Part shown: piece after piece, positions 19,984 through 28,639 of the stretch | Position numbering within the stretch: position 1 is the first letter of the stretch | Layout of the letters: every line of letters begins with the position of its first letter | From: Nemertoderma westbladi | Lineage: Eukaryota; Xenacoelomorpha; Nemertodermatida; Nemertodermatidae | Direction of reading: 5' to 3' | DNA: 28,639 nt | Assembly: GCA_032718475.1 (NCBI GenBank) | Contig: JAUCBJ010008628.1 | Location: 1 to 28,639, forward strand | Notes under the pieces: model-generated | Told to the model about the DNA's origin: nothing | Databases searched by the model: none | The model's input: the letters and a program-made list of their open reading frames with translations, nothing else | Made by a program: the position numbers and the translations under genes

Positions 19984-21555
19984 ACGGCGCAGCCAAGGGG
20001 GGGGGGGCTAAGGGGGCTCGAGCCCCCCCCTTAACAGTTTGTAACTCTGTAAGCGCCCAGCATCATCATTATACTTACACAACCACACGTCGCTCGCCAA
20101 CAAGGCAATGATAAAATTTACTGGGGATGAAATTAAGGGGGTTATACTTATATTGGAATTGGTTTCTTAACTAGGCGCCCCTATAACAGGATGACTGGTA
20201 TAGTATTGGTTCTACAAGATGGCCGTAAAAAGGACGCCGTTTACTGATTGGTTGGAATTATATAGATACACAATACCCATACTGAGAGGGCAGTGGGCAA
20301 GGACATGCATTGTATAGAGATGTAATACTACACTACACACCTAATAAATAGAAGCTACAGGTTGTTATTATATAAACTCAAGTGGCACTGATGGAAGAAT
20401 AACTCATAGCATAGTAAAGTCATCGTTTATTGGGCCTGGGCGAACTACATATTATACACCATAATTATTGAATTAAGCTCACAAATTCGTCATTCTACAT
20501 AGACCAATCGGTAATATTATTCTTAAACTGTAAACATTAATATTGTAGTTTTTTTCGAGTAGGCCTATATAAATTAATTATATTTGATATTTAATTTAAT
20601 TAATTAATTTAATTTAGATTTGTATTGATAGTATTAAATATCTTTGATAGTATTGTATTGTATAAGACACTGAAGCATGAAGAGAACCCTTAAGGATTAT
20701 TTTGGTTTTATAGCGCGAGCGCCAACGGTGGAGAAGGTAACGCGAACTGACTTTGAGTACGGTGATGGTGATATAGTGGAAGAGCCGGAAAAAAACACGG
20801 GGAGTTTAGGACACCATCAGGAAGGTGTGGTGGGAAGCCAATGTGTGGTGGGTGGCCAAGGTGTGCTGGGTGCATGCGCAGCAAATGATATTGCAACTTT
20901 TATTAAGTTGCCTCGCACTGATGATACCATTAGTAATATAATAACTAATATTTGGGTCCCATCTAAAGACTACACATTTCCGAATCAGCGTGAGGGAAAG
21001 ATTAATCGATCATTCCAACATAAATGGCTGGAAGAGTTCAAGTGGCTCGCATATAGTGGTTTATATGCTGGTGCTTATTGTAAATGGTGCGTTGCCTTTG
21101 CACCAGCTGAAGTTACAAGAACTTCACAAAAGCTAGGAAAGCTCGTTACAGTCCCTCTTAGCAAATATAAGGACGCCAAGGAAGTGTTGTATAACCACAA
21201 CAAGAAACAATATCATTTAGATTCTGCTTCAAAGGTTGATCATTTCCTCAGTGTACGCGAACAGCAACAACTTGATGTGCGTAATCTCCTCTCAGGGGAG
21301 CGCCAACGGCAGGTACTTGCAAACAGAACGAGATTGGAGCATATTATTCGTGTGGTCGAATTTTGTGGCCGTCAAGAGCTACCCTTAAGAGGTCATCGCG
21401 ATCATGGCCCCTTTTCTATTGAACAACCCCAACATAACGATGGAGTGTTTAGATCAGCTATGCGATTGCGATTAGAAGTTGCTGATGCTGATGTACAATC
21501 TCTTATGAGCAATGCACCAAGGAATGCTTCATATTTATCAGGTAGGCCTATATAA
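19984..21555 (+). mobile_element. 5' part of a hAT (ZMYM1-like) DNA transposon
   Basis: The segment GGCGCAGCCAAGG followed by G- and C-runs around GGGGGCTCGAGCCCCC (19984-20034) resembles the G/C-palindromic termini of hAT elements whose transposase has a TTF-type zinc finger. The exact end may be the CAG at 19971. After about 640 bp of leader comes a transposase N-terminal frame in the same orientation. No RNase H-like catalytic part or matching right terminus is seen downstream, so the element is 3'-truncated or continues past an intron and was disrupted. Confidence 0.5.
20677..21555 (+). CDS. hAT/ZMYM1-like transposase, N-terminal part (TTF zinc finger, DUF4371)
   Basis: The ATG opens MKRTLKDYFG, a usual N-terminus in this group (MKR..l..yF). 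Residues 30-90 are low-complexity, with a VVGSQCVVGGQGVLGAC stretch. Residues about 93-190 form a TTF-type zinc finger: RSFQHKWLEEFKWLAYS, CKWC (C135, C138) and later H174 and H180. Residues 200-290 match the start of DUF4371 (RTRLEHIIRVVEFCGRQ, then NAPRNASYLS). Intact relatives exceed 600 residues, but this frame stops at 292, just after YLS. A donor-like CAG|GTAGGC at the same point allows either an intron or simple truncation. It lacks the catalytic part, so it is probably inactive alone. Confidence 0.7.
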   Translation: MKRTLKDYFGFIARAPTVEKVTRTDFEYGDGDIVEEPEKNTGSLGHHQEGVVGSQCVVGGQGVLGACAANDIATFIKLPRTDDTISNIITNIWVPSKDYTFPNQREGKINRSFQHKWLEEFKWLAYSGLYAGAYCKWCVAFAPAEVTRTSQKLGKLVTVPLSKYKDAKEVLYNHNKKQYHLDSASKVDHFLSVREQQQLDVRNLLSGERQRQVLANRTRLEHIIRVVEFCGRQELPLRGHRDHGPFSIEQPQHNDGVFRSAMRLRLEVADADVQSLMSNAPRNASYLSGRPI

Positions 21556-21795
21556 ATATAATATTTTTATTTTTCAAACTGTAAAAAGTAAATTAACCCA
21601 GCAAGTCCCGGACCATGAATGCTTCAATGAAATTTCTTGAAATTTTTATTGTGAGCATAAAGTGGGGACCTATTAAGAAAATTCCAAACTTTGGTTAACG
21701 TACATATATGGGAAGATAGATTTTACATAGGGTCTACAAATGTAGACGTTAGGACTTCAAGGGTACAAAAATACACTTATTTTGTGCAAAAATAT
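21556..21795. other. Unique stretch, no gene
   Basis: This is AT-rich sequence between the transposase frame and the 12-bp minisatellite. No transposase continuation could be read here. Confidence 0.4.
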
Positions 21796-22145
21796 GTGCA
21801 GACAGTGGTGCAGACACTGGTGCAGACAGTGGTGCAGACACCTGGTGCAGACAGTGGTGCAGACACTGGTGCAGACAGTGGTGCAGACACTGGTGCAGAC
21901 AGTGGTGCAGACACTGGTGCAGACAGTGGTGCAGACACCTGGTGCAGACAGTGGTGCAGACACTGGTGCAGACTTTGGTGCAGACAGTGGTGCAGACACT
22001 GGTGCAGACAGTGGTGCAGCAGTGGTGCAGACACCTGGTGCAGACAGTGGTGCAGACACCTGGTGCAGGCAGTGGTGCAGACACTGGTACAGACAGTGGT
22101 GCAGACAGTGGTGCAGACACTGGTGCAGACAGTGGTGCAGACACA
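21796..22145. repeat. 12-bp minisatellite GGTGCAGACAGT / GGTGCAGACACT
   Basis: About 29 copies of GGTGCAGACANT occur, with AGT and ACT forms often alternating to give a 24-bp higher-order unit. One-base insertions (ACACCTGG) and a one-base deletion (GTGCAGCAGTGG, near 22016) shift the phase. Because 12 is a multiple of 3 and the unit lacks stops, several frames on both strands stay open (VQTV, GADS and CRQW on plus; HHCLHQCL-like on minus). These are repeat artefacts, not proteins. Confidence 0.95.
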
Positions 22146-22151
22146 TGCATC

Positions 22152-22208
22152 ATAAATTTTAAATAATTGATAGGCCAAACTTTGGCCTATCAATTATTTA
22201 AAATTTAT
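22152..22208. repeat. Perfect 57-bp palindrome, 28-bp arms with a 1-bp centre
   Basis: The left arm 22152-22179 and right arm 22181-22208 are exact reverse complements around a single C at 22180. The arms are AT-rich outside (ATAAATTTTAAATAATTGAT) with AGGCCAAA at the centre. It abuts the last minisatellite unit. Confidence 0.97.
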
Positions 22209-22220
22209 TAGCACAACCGG

Positions 22221-22255
22221 TAGGCCTACCATTACCGTATTTAAATGGTAGGCTA
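22221..22255. repeat. Near-perfect inverted repeat TAGGCCTACCATT
   Basis: The arms are 22221-22233 and 22244-22255 (AATGGTAGGCTA, one base missing) with a 10-bp loop. It lies 12 bp after the 57-bp palindrome and contains one of the TAGGCCTA octamers. Confidence 0.8.
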
Positions 22256-22415
22256 CACAGTAGGCCTATAGCAGTACCGGTCCCGGTACAGGTACTAAAA
22301 TACAGAAATACCTGCTTTATACCTACATCTGTACATACAATACAGCAAAATAGTGCTATATATACTAATACCGGTACTGATAGCCTGAGAGAACAGCAGT
22401 AGAGAAACCGGTAGC

Positions 22416-23255
22416 ATGGAACCTAACATTAGACTTTTGGAGGACATAAAAAATAAAAAAAAAAGCATTAATCAAGCAAACAAGCAAAAATTTAAACGGA
22501 CAATAAAAATTATTGCGTATTGTGATACCCCAGACGGAATCCCATCTGGTGTATTAAAAAAGGTATGTCATGAAATTACTCTTCCATTATGTATTATTTT
22601 CATGAATTCCCTTGTAAAAGGAGAAGTTCCACAACAATGGCGCACTGCTGATATATCGCCAATATTTAAAAAGGGTGAAGCAAGTAAACCACCAAATTAT
22701 AGACCCATATCAATAACCTCCGTTGTATGTCGTACATTTGAACGAATAATGTGGCGACAAATAATAAAATATTTATCAACAATCAAATCAACAATTTGAT
22801 TTATGGTATACCATTTGGTTTCATCCAAGGAAGATCTACTGAACTACAGTTATTGGAGTGTTGGTACAGTTATTGGGCAATTGGACTGATATTTTGGCAA
22901 TTGGGTAAGGTATTGACGTCATTAGCACAGATCTATCAAAAGCTTTTGACATTCGCATTTCGCATTCTAAACTATTATATTGGAACAAGTTGTTGGAACA
23001 TATCTATAATAATATAAAAGGAAAAGTATTAACCTGGATTCAATCATTCCTGACTGGCCGTACCCAACGTGTTAAGGTATCCGGGATATATTCGAGCTAT
23101 AAAGACGTCACTGGCAGCAGTATCCCACAAGGAACAGTTGGAGGACCAATAAAGTTCATATGCTTTATAGACGATTGATTGATAATTGTGTTCTACCGGC
23201 GGAGATTAAACTATTTGCGGATGATAATAAATTATATAAGAAAAGATTTCTGAGG
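22416..23255 (+). pseudogene. Decayed CR1/Jockey-type LINE reverse transcriptase
   Basis: Coding traces in several frames follow the RT order. They are TPDGIPSGVLKK; VPQQWRTADISPIFKKG; PPNYRPISITSV (to 22799); FGFIQGRSTELQLL (about 22813-22854); the catalytic segment DVISTDLSKAFD (about 22914); LTWIQSFLTGRTQRVKV; IPQGTVGGP; and, after another shift, IKLFADDNKLYK with the catalytic FADD at 23214-23225. At least three frame changes or stops separate them. The thumb and C-terminal parts are missing. The frame from 22416 to about 22510 is Lys-rich and not clearly LINE. The fragment is cut off by the start of the L1/Tx1 element. Confidence 0.8.
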
Positions 23256-23283
23256 TAGAACATAACATTATTAGCAGAGACGT

Positions 23284-23919
23284 ATGGAACCGGAAATGGC
23301 AGATTATCATCCTGTCATCTACGGTGCAAGTGGTCCAGAAAAAGAAAATGAACAGCAAACAAAGAAGGTAGTAGCTCGAACTGCCGAGAGGTTAGGGCTA
23401 CCGACACCACTCATGGCAGCCTGCCACCGGTTATCCGCAAAACGCGATGCACCGATTCTCATCCGCTTTGTACAACTTGGCGACGTCGACTTATGGTTTA
23501 AAGCCATGGCGGATGCTAATAAAGAGGGCCAACAACAATATAAATTATCCATCGCTAGAGATCTTCCCCCTTATCTGCTAGACCTACGACGAGATCTAGT
23601 AGAAATTAAAAAGGGATTGAGCGCGGCTGATAAGAAGGAAGCTAGAATAAGAATAACCGAGAGATTTTATCCATTCGTATATATCTCAATGCGCTCCGGA
23701 GAAAATATTTTCTCCAATGTAAAACCACGACTACGCCCCATCGCCATTGCGAAGGGACTGCCGATTCAGAGACAAACGGGAGAGACTCAGAAAGACACCG
23801 ATGCACTAAATATGGAACTTGATGGAGACGGAGGCACAGAGGAAGGTTTCAGGTCTCAGGGTGGTCGAGGCCCCCCTGTAAGTGGACGTGGTCGTCGAGC
23901 ACGTAATAGAGTTAAGTAA
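23284..23919 (+). CDS. L1/Tx1-type ORF1 protein, N-terminally truncated
   Basis: This 211-residue frame aligns in pattern with the RRM and C-terminal domain of L1-type ORF1 proteins. It shows VIYGASG, then LGLPTPLMAACHRLS, the diagnostic APILIRF (family: hR.g.....PIIVRF), LSIARDLP, and RRDLVEIKKGL. The tail is Gly/Arg-rich (GGRGPPVSGRGRRARNR), fitting nucleic-acid binding. The usual coiled coil or other N-terminal domain upstream of the RRM is missing, and an in-frame TAG at 23272 precedes the ATG. The element was therefore probably truncated on insertion. In the family, ORF1p coats LINE RNA and acts as a chaperone during retrotransposition. Confidence 0.7.
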   Translation: MEPEMADYHPVIYGASGPEKENEQQTKKVVARTAERLGLPTPLMAACHRLSAKRDAPILIRFVQLGDVDLWFKAMADANKEGQQQYKLSIARDLPPYLLDLRRDLVEIKKGLSAADKKEARIRITERFYPFVYISMRSGENIFSNVKPRLRPIAIAKGLPIQRQTGETQKDTDALNMELDGDGGTEEGFRSQGGRGPPVSGRGRRARNRVK

Positions 23920-24590
23920 AGTAAATCAATAAAAATAAATAGAATCTAACTATGTTTTTTTTTTTTTTACTTTACCAGTAAGCCTAATTTGCATTTTATA
24001 AGCAGTTAAATAATCCTGCAACCTAAACTTGTCGGGCGATTGGTGGTAGTATCGTAAGACCGGAAAGTAGGAGTTTGCTATGAACAGACTGAAAATACCC
24101 AATAACGAAGCATTTATACAGTGTATCCTTGGAACTGAATTTTTTTTTTAAGTTTGCCTATCGTTATCATTACACTTCTTTCTGCCTTTTTCATATTCGG
24201 TGGAAAATTAGAGGGAGTAATACAACAGTTTTTTTTTTGTTTTCTTATACGCTTTTTTTGTTTATATGTTTAACGTAAGATCCAAAAGTGGTACTACTTT
24301 GAATAAACCTAAACTCTCTAAGATATTATTTCTAAATATTATACCCCTCATATATATAAGCTTACAAGATTTAATTTCTATGGCTCGACCAATTTTGTTT
24401 CTAACAGTAATGACCCTTATAATAATAATATATATGTATCTGTGCAATGAATGGTATTATGAACTATATAATAATTTCAAGTGCAATTTAGGTCTAATAT
24501 ATAGTAGCATGCTATCAGCTCAGGACTGCGAGTTGGAACCACACTGGGGAAATAGCCTACCAATAGCTTATTTGTTATATGAGTAATTGA
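23920..24590 (+). other. Long inter-ORF region of the LINE, T-rich
   Basis: About 670 bp separate ORF1 from ORF2, long for an L1-type element. It holds several T runs (T14 at 23955-23968, others near 24140, 24230 and 24252). A frame of 106 residues (24266-24586) ends 4 bp before the ORF2 ATG. That frame is AT-rich and hydrophobic (ILFLNIIPLIY; ILFLTVMTLIIIIYMYL) and resembles no known LINE protein, so it is more likely chance than a gene. Confidence 0.5.
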
Positions 24591-27500
24591 ATGGCTAGTA
24601 AATCTATAAATATAGTTTCTCTGAATTGTAATGGACTACAAAATAACGTTAAAAGAAAAGCGACTTTTGAGAAACTAAAAAGGGCTAAGTTTGATATTTG
24701 CTTACTCCAAGAAACACATTGCTCTACTTCGGACTTAAATAAGTGGTCTAACGAATGGGGACATGATAGCATATTTACCGTTACAAGCTCACAATGCGTG
24801 GGTGTTGCAATTCTTTTTGGAAACGGCCTTCAGGCTAAAGTAACAAGGCGCCTTATTGACACAGAAGGGCGCTTTATAATAGCAGATTTAGCAATTAGTG
24901 ACACAATTTTGACACTGGTTGATATATATAACTATAATATTGATTCCCCTGAACTCGTAGAAAAAATTAAAACGGAAGTATTGCAACACTTGACGGGAGC
25001 AACATTATCTGGGCTGGAGACTTCAATTGCGTCCTTGATGTAAACATTGATAAAAAAGGGGGATTGGCAAAGACCAACGAAAAAGTGCAACAGAGTATCT
25101 TAGACACAATGGAATATTTAAATTTATTCGACATCTATCGTGTGGTAAATCCACAGGGTCGACTGTATTCACATAGACAAAAGGTACACTCTGGATGGGT
25201 GCGTACACGAAAAGATTTTTTTCTGGTTTCGAGCAACATTGCTTCAATAGCCGACACCTGCGGACTGTTTTCTGGGTATAATTCAGACCATTCAGCAGTA
25301 TCTTTCACATTTATTTTGCCAAATAATTATAATAACCGCCCCAAAGGTGCCGGCTATTGGAAGCATAATAATAACCTTTTAAATGATGAAAAATATGTGG
25401 AACTAGTTAAAAAAACAATTACAGAAACCGCGACTCAGTATGAGAATACAGCCGACCCACACTTACTTTGGGAAGTTATTAAATTAAATGTTAGAACTCA
25501 AGCGATAAGTTTTTCAATCCGGAAAAAACAGAAACAAAAAGAGCAATATGAAAAATTAAATAATAATATTTCAGAAATGCAAAAAAAAGAAAATTGTCTA
25601 AATAATGATGAAATGAAACTTTTCCAAGAACTAAGAGATAAGATACATAGAATGGACTGCGACAAAGCAGAAGAGGCAATTTTTAGAACTAAATTACAGA
25701 ATTATGAAGCGGGGGAAAGACCAACCAAATACTTTCTAAACTTAGAAAAAATAAAATCAAAAAATAACAATATTTCATCACTAAAAGTGGTAGAAGGCAA
25801 TGGTTTTAAACGTATAGTTATTGATAAAGACATCCTAGAAGAATCAGCCAAATTCTATGAAAATCTGTACACATCCAAAATCAACTATAGTAATAAACAC
25901 ATAAGGAAAAAAGTAACTGAGATGTTTTTTAGTAAATGTAAGAATATCCCAAAATTGAACGCTTCTGATATTGAAATTCTTGACAAAAATTTAACGGAAA
26001 ACGAAGTTCTGGATTCTCTAAAACAAATGAGTAACGGGAAGAGCCCAGGCGGTGACGGCTACACAACAGAATTCTATAAGTTTTTCTGGAATGACATAAA
26101 ACAATACTTACTGGCCAGTTTCTTATATTCTTTTGAATCGCAGACACTATCACAATCACAACAACAGGGGATTTTCTCAATCTTCCCGAAAAAGGATAAA
26201 GACCCAGCTTATCTAGAAAATAGGCGACCAATTACATTACTTAACACTGACTATAAAATACTTACTAAACTTCTTGCAAACCGTCTAGTGAAAGTTTTAG
26301 TTAACATTATTAATAGAGACCAGACAGGATTTATAAGAGGCAGATATATTGGAGAAAATATCCGTAGAGTTATAGATACAATTGATCAACTGGAGGAGGA
26401 GGGCGAATCTGGTCTGTTAATCAATGCGGACTTCAGAAAGGCATTTGATTCAATAGAATGGGATTTTATTAAGGAAACATTATCGTTCTTAAAATTTCCG
26501 AATTCGTTTATTACATGGTTCAATGTTTTGTACAACAATAAATTTAAACTTTCAATACAGAACAATGGGTTTTTCTCCAGAACATTCTCACCAGGGAGGG
26601 GAGTCCGTCAGGGTTGCCCCCTGTCTGCATATCTCTTTGTGCTTGCCGTGGAAATCTTAGCGGAAGCAGTTAGATGTACAGACAATATCGTTGGACTAAG
26701 TGTAAACAATCTGATAAATAAGGTGTCACAGTATGCAGATGATACAAATTTTTTTATAATTGATAACGCTGATGTTCTAGAACATCTATTAGTTTTGTTA
26801 GAACAATTTGCTCTTGTCTCAGGACTCGAATTAAATGAATCCAAAACTGAAATTATCCGTATAGGTAAAACAAAAAATTCTAGAATAAAACTATGCCCAC
26901 ATCGCAAATTAAAATGGTTAGAGCCGGATGAAACCTTCAATGTTCTTGGTATTTTCATATCAACTGATACTGCCAAAATAGAAAAATTGAATTTTACAAG
27001 ATGTATTGAAAAAGTGAAAGTGATAGTAAATTTATGGAGAAAACATAAGCTGACACTTTTAGGTAGAGCTACAATCATCAAATCACTCATACTCCCAAAA
27101 TTTATGTATTGCTTTTCTTGTTTGAAAACACCATCTCAAACTACAATGAATAATATAAATGACATTATAAAGGACTTTTTGTGGGAAGGGAAACCACCAA
27201 AACTCAAGCATAATATACTTATTGCAGATATTGCAACTGGAGGTATTAAATTCCAGGACCTCTTGGAGTATGCAAAAAGTCAAAAAATAAAATGGGTAGC
27301 AAAATTCACTAAAAGGGAAAACGGAATTATATGGAAAGAACTTGCAAGAAAAAGCTTTACAAAAAGTATAAATGATGAGATTTTCTCGTGCTGCAGTAAC
27401 CTATATGAGAAGGATGTTAAGAGTATGGGACTATGTAAAAATGAATTCTGGGAAGAAGTTCTTGCTATCTGGTGCAAACTTAATGACGCATGTTTTCAGA

Positions 27501-28444
27501 GGGATACTAAAGTACAAGAAAATAAAATAATAAATTATGATTACATCTGGCTCAATTCTAAAATAAAAATTAATAATAAACCACTATTTTGGCCGGATTG
27601 GATCTCCAAAGGAGTATTTTTATTGTGCCATTTAGTTGCACCAGATAGCAACCGCTTTATGACATTTGAAGAGATTGCGGTTACATATGGTATTCCAGAT
27701 AGAACTAACAATCAGTTTCGTTATATAAGTCTTATCGATGCTATTACACCGACCTATAGAGACAAACTAAGAACTAAAATTCAAGGTCCAGCATTTATAA
27801 AAGCGCATAATATTTTAGCAGAGGGGTCAACAAAACAAGCTTACCTCACATTCATATCCGAAAAAATAGAAACAAATACAACAGCAATAGAAAAATGGAC
27901 GAATGATTTACAAACTGTAATTACAATCGAAGATTGGAAACATTATTATAAATTGGCCAGGTTGACATCTAGAGAGATAAAATTATGGAACTTTCAGTAT
28001 CATCTTTTACACAGGAGACTACCCACAAACAGCTACTTAGCTAAGATTGGTGTTTTACAGTCAAATAAGTGTGCTTTTTGCCATAACGCCGAGGAAAACT
28101 ATATGCATCTATTTTGGGAGTGCGAACATGTAAAAGTATTCCTCATAGATTTAAAAACTTGGTGGCTGCGAGAAACCAGACAAGCACTATATATTTCTAG
28201 TAAGTCGCTTATCTTAGGATTCAATTCTCCGGTTCCGAAACTAGTAAATTTGGTTGTAATGATAGCAAAATACTACATTTACTGCGAAAAGTTTTCATCT
28301 AGTCCTAATTTGAACATCGCGGCAGTGCATATGAGATTAAAAAAAATATATAATTATGAAAAATTTACCGCAACCAGAGAAACATGTTGGGATAATTTCA
28401 CTAATAAATGGGGGGCTATTAAAACTGCAATGGAGCTAAGTTAA
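24591..28444 (+). CDS. L1/Tx1-type ORF2: endonuclease, reverse transcriptase, zinc knuckle (one frameshift)
   Basis: The ATG at 24591 opens the AP-endonuclease domain: SLNCNGLQNNVKRK, LLQETH, then GDFN (25016-25027) and SDH (25283-25291). A change of reading frame equal to one lost base lies between about 24985 and 25003, just before GDFN. Otherwise the frame runs about 1,285 residues, the usual length for L1-type ORF2. RT motifs are GKSPGGDGY, RRPITLLNTDYKILTK, TGFIRGRY, DFRKAFD (26429-26449), GVRQGCPLSAYLF and YADD (26732-26743). A C-terminal CX2CX8HX4C knuckle (CAFC...H..WEC, about 28070-28125) follows RRLPTNSYLAKIG, typical of the Tx1 branch. ORF2 nicks target DNA and primes reverse transcription there. 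Catalytic residues are intact, so only the frameshift (real or a sequencing error) breaks it. Confidence 0.9.
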
Positions 28445-28639
28445 ATGTCCTCAAGCTGGTAGCTGCAGCGTTTTTTTTTTTTTTTTTACCAGTGTATAAT
28501 ACGGTGGAATATTTTAATAGGGCATAATATAAGGTAATATTGGTATTAGTGTATGCTTGGTCGAGCCACAACATTAATTATTTCCATATATATATATTGA
28601 ATAATCTAATGGGTATTTATGTTTATGTCTAATTAGGTG
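28445..28639. other. LINE 3' UTR and flank
   Basis: A short 3' UTR is followed by T17 at 28471-28487 and then AT-rich sequence. No poly(A) tail or further gene is seen before the window ends. Confidence 0.45.

Larger units (their letters stand above)
23256..28490 (+). mobile_element. L1/Tx1-type LINE, 5'-truncated and nearly intact
   Basis: A two-ORF non-LTR retrotransposon. ORF1 (23284-23919) is the RNA-binding protein, lacking its N-terminus. ORF2 (24591-28444) encodes an AP-type endonuclease, reverse transcriptase and C-terminal zinc knuckle. Base composition is A-rich on the coding strand, unlike the cereblon exons, as usual for L1-like elements. The 5' junction lies close to the CR1-like fragment, somewhere in 23230-23284. 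The 3' end is taken as the T17 run (28471-28487), but no target-site duplication was identified. Confidence 0.75.

Noticed and set aside
21691-22193. Six open frames of 74-154 codons
   Set aside because: All are read-through of the 12-bp minisatellite and palindrome.
24266-24586. 106-codon hydrophobic frame between LINE ORF1 and ORF2 as a real gene
   Set aside because: It is AT-rich with no known family, and its hydrophobicity follows from T-rich sequence. It is kept only as a note in the inter-ORF entry.

Overview
The window is animal nuclear DNA, most likely from an invertebrate. It holds a multi-exon cereblon gene with GT/AG introns, L1/Tx1-type and CR1/Jockey-type LINEs, hAT and piggyBac-like DNA transposons, a tRNA-derived SINE, and long tandem arrays. 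The phylum cannot be fixed from sequence alone. The palindrome TAGGCCTA is strongly over-represented outside the satellite.

Layout: 1-300 is short flanking sequence with a possible C-terminal coding tail. 301-10680 is one continuous 29-bp satellite, about 357 units. It is built as a 4,552-bp block (157 units), a near-copy of 4,592 bp, and a 1,236-bp third block, with nested higher-order repeats inside. 10846-14891 on the minus strand is a complete four-exon cereblon gene (458 codons). Intron 3 carries a piggyBac-like element flanked by TTAA and a 22-G tract. Intron 1 carries a tRNA-derived SINE. 14896-17485 holds no recognisable gene, only short repeats. 17486-18650 holds remnants of a hAT transposase and a LINE. 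18966-19858 is a 68-bp tandem array. About 19984-21555 is the 5' part of a second hAT (ZMYM1-like) element. 21796-22145 is a 12-bp minisatellite, followed at once by a perfect 57-bp palindrome. 22416-23255 is a decayed CR1/Jockey-type reverse transcriptase. 23256-28490 is an L1/Tx1-type LINE, truncated at its 5' end and nearly intact otherwise, with one frameshift in ORF2.

Functionally there is one host gene. Cereblon is the substrate receptor of the CRL4 (DDB1-CUL4) ubiquitin ligase. The rest is selfish or repetitive DNA. The satellite starts only 165 bp beyond the cereblon stop codon, so transcription of the gene runs toward or into it. The LINE could have supplied the enzymes that move the SINE, but no sequence shared between their 3' ends was seen, so that pairing is unsupported.
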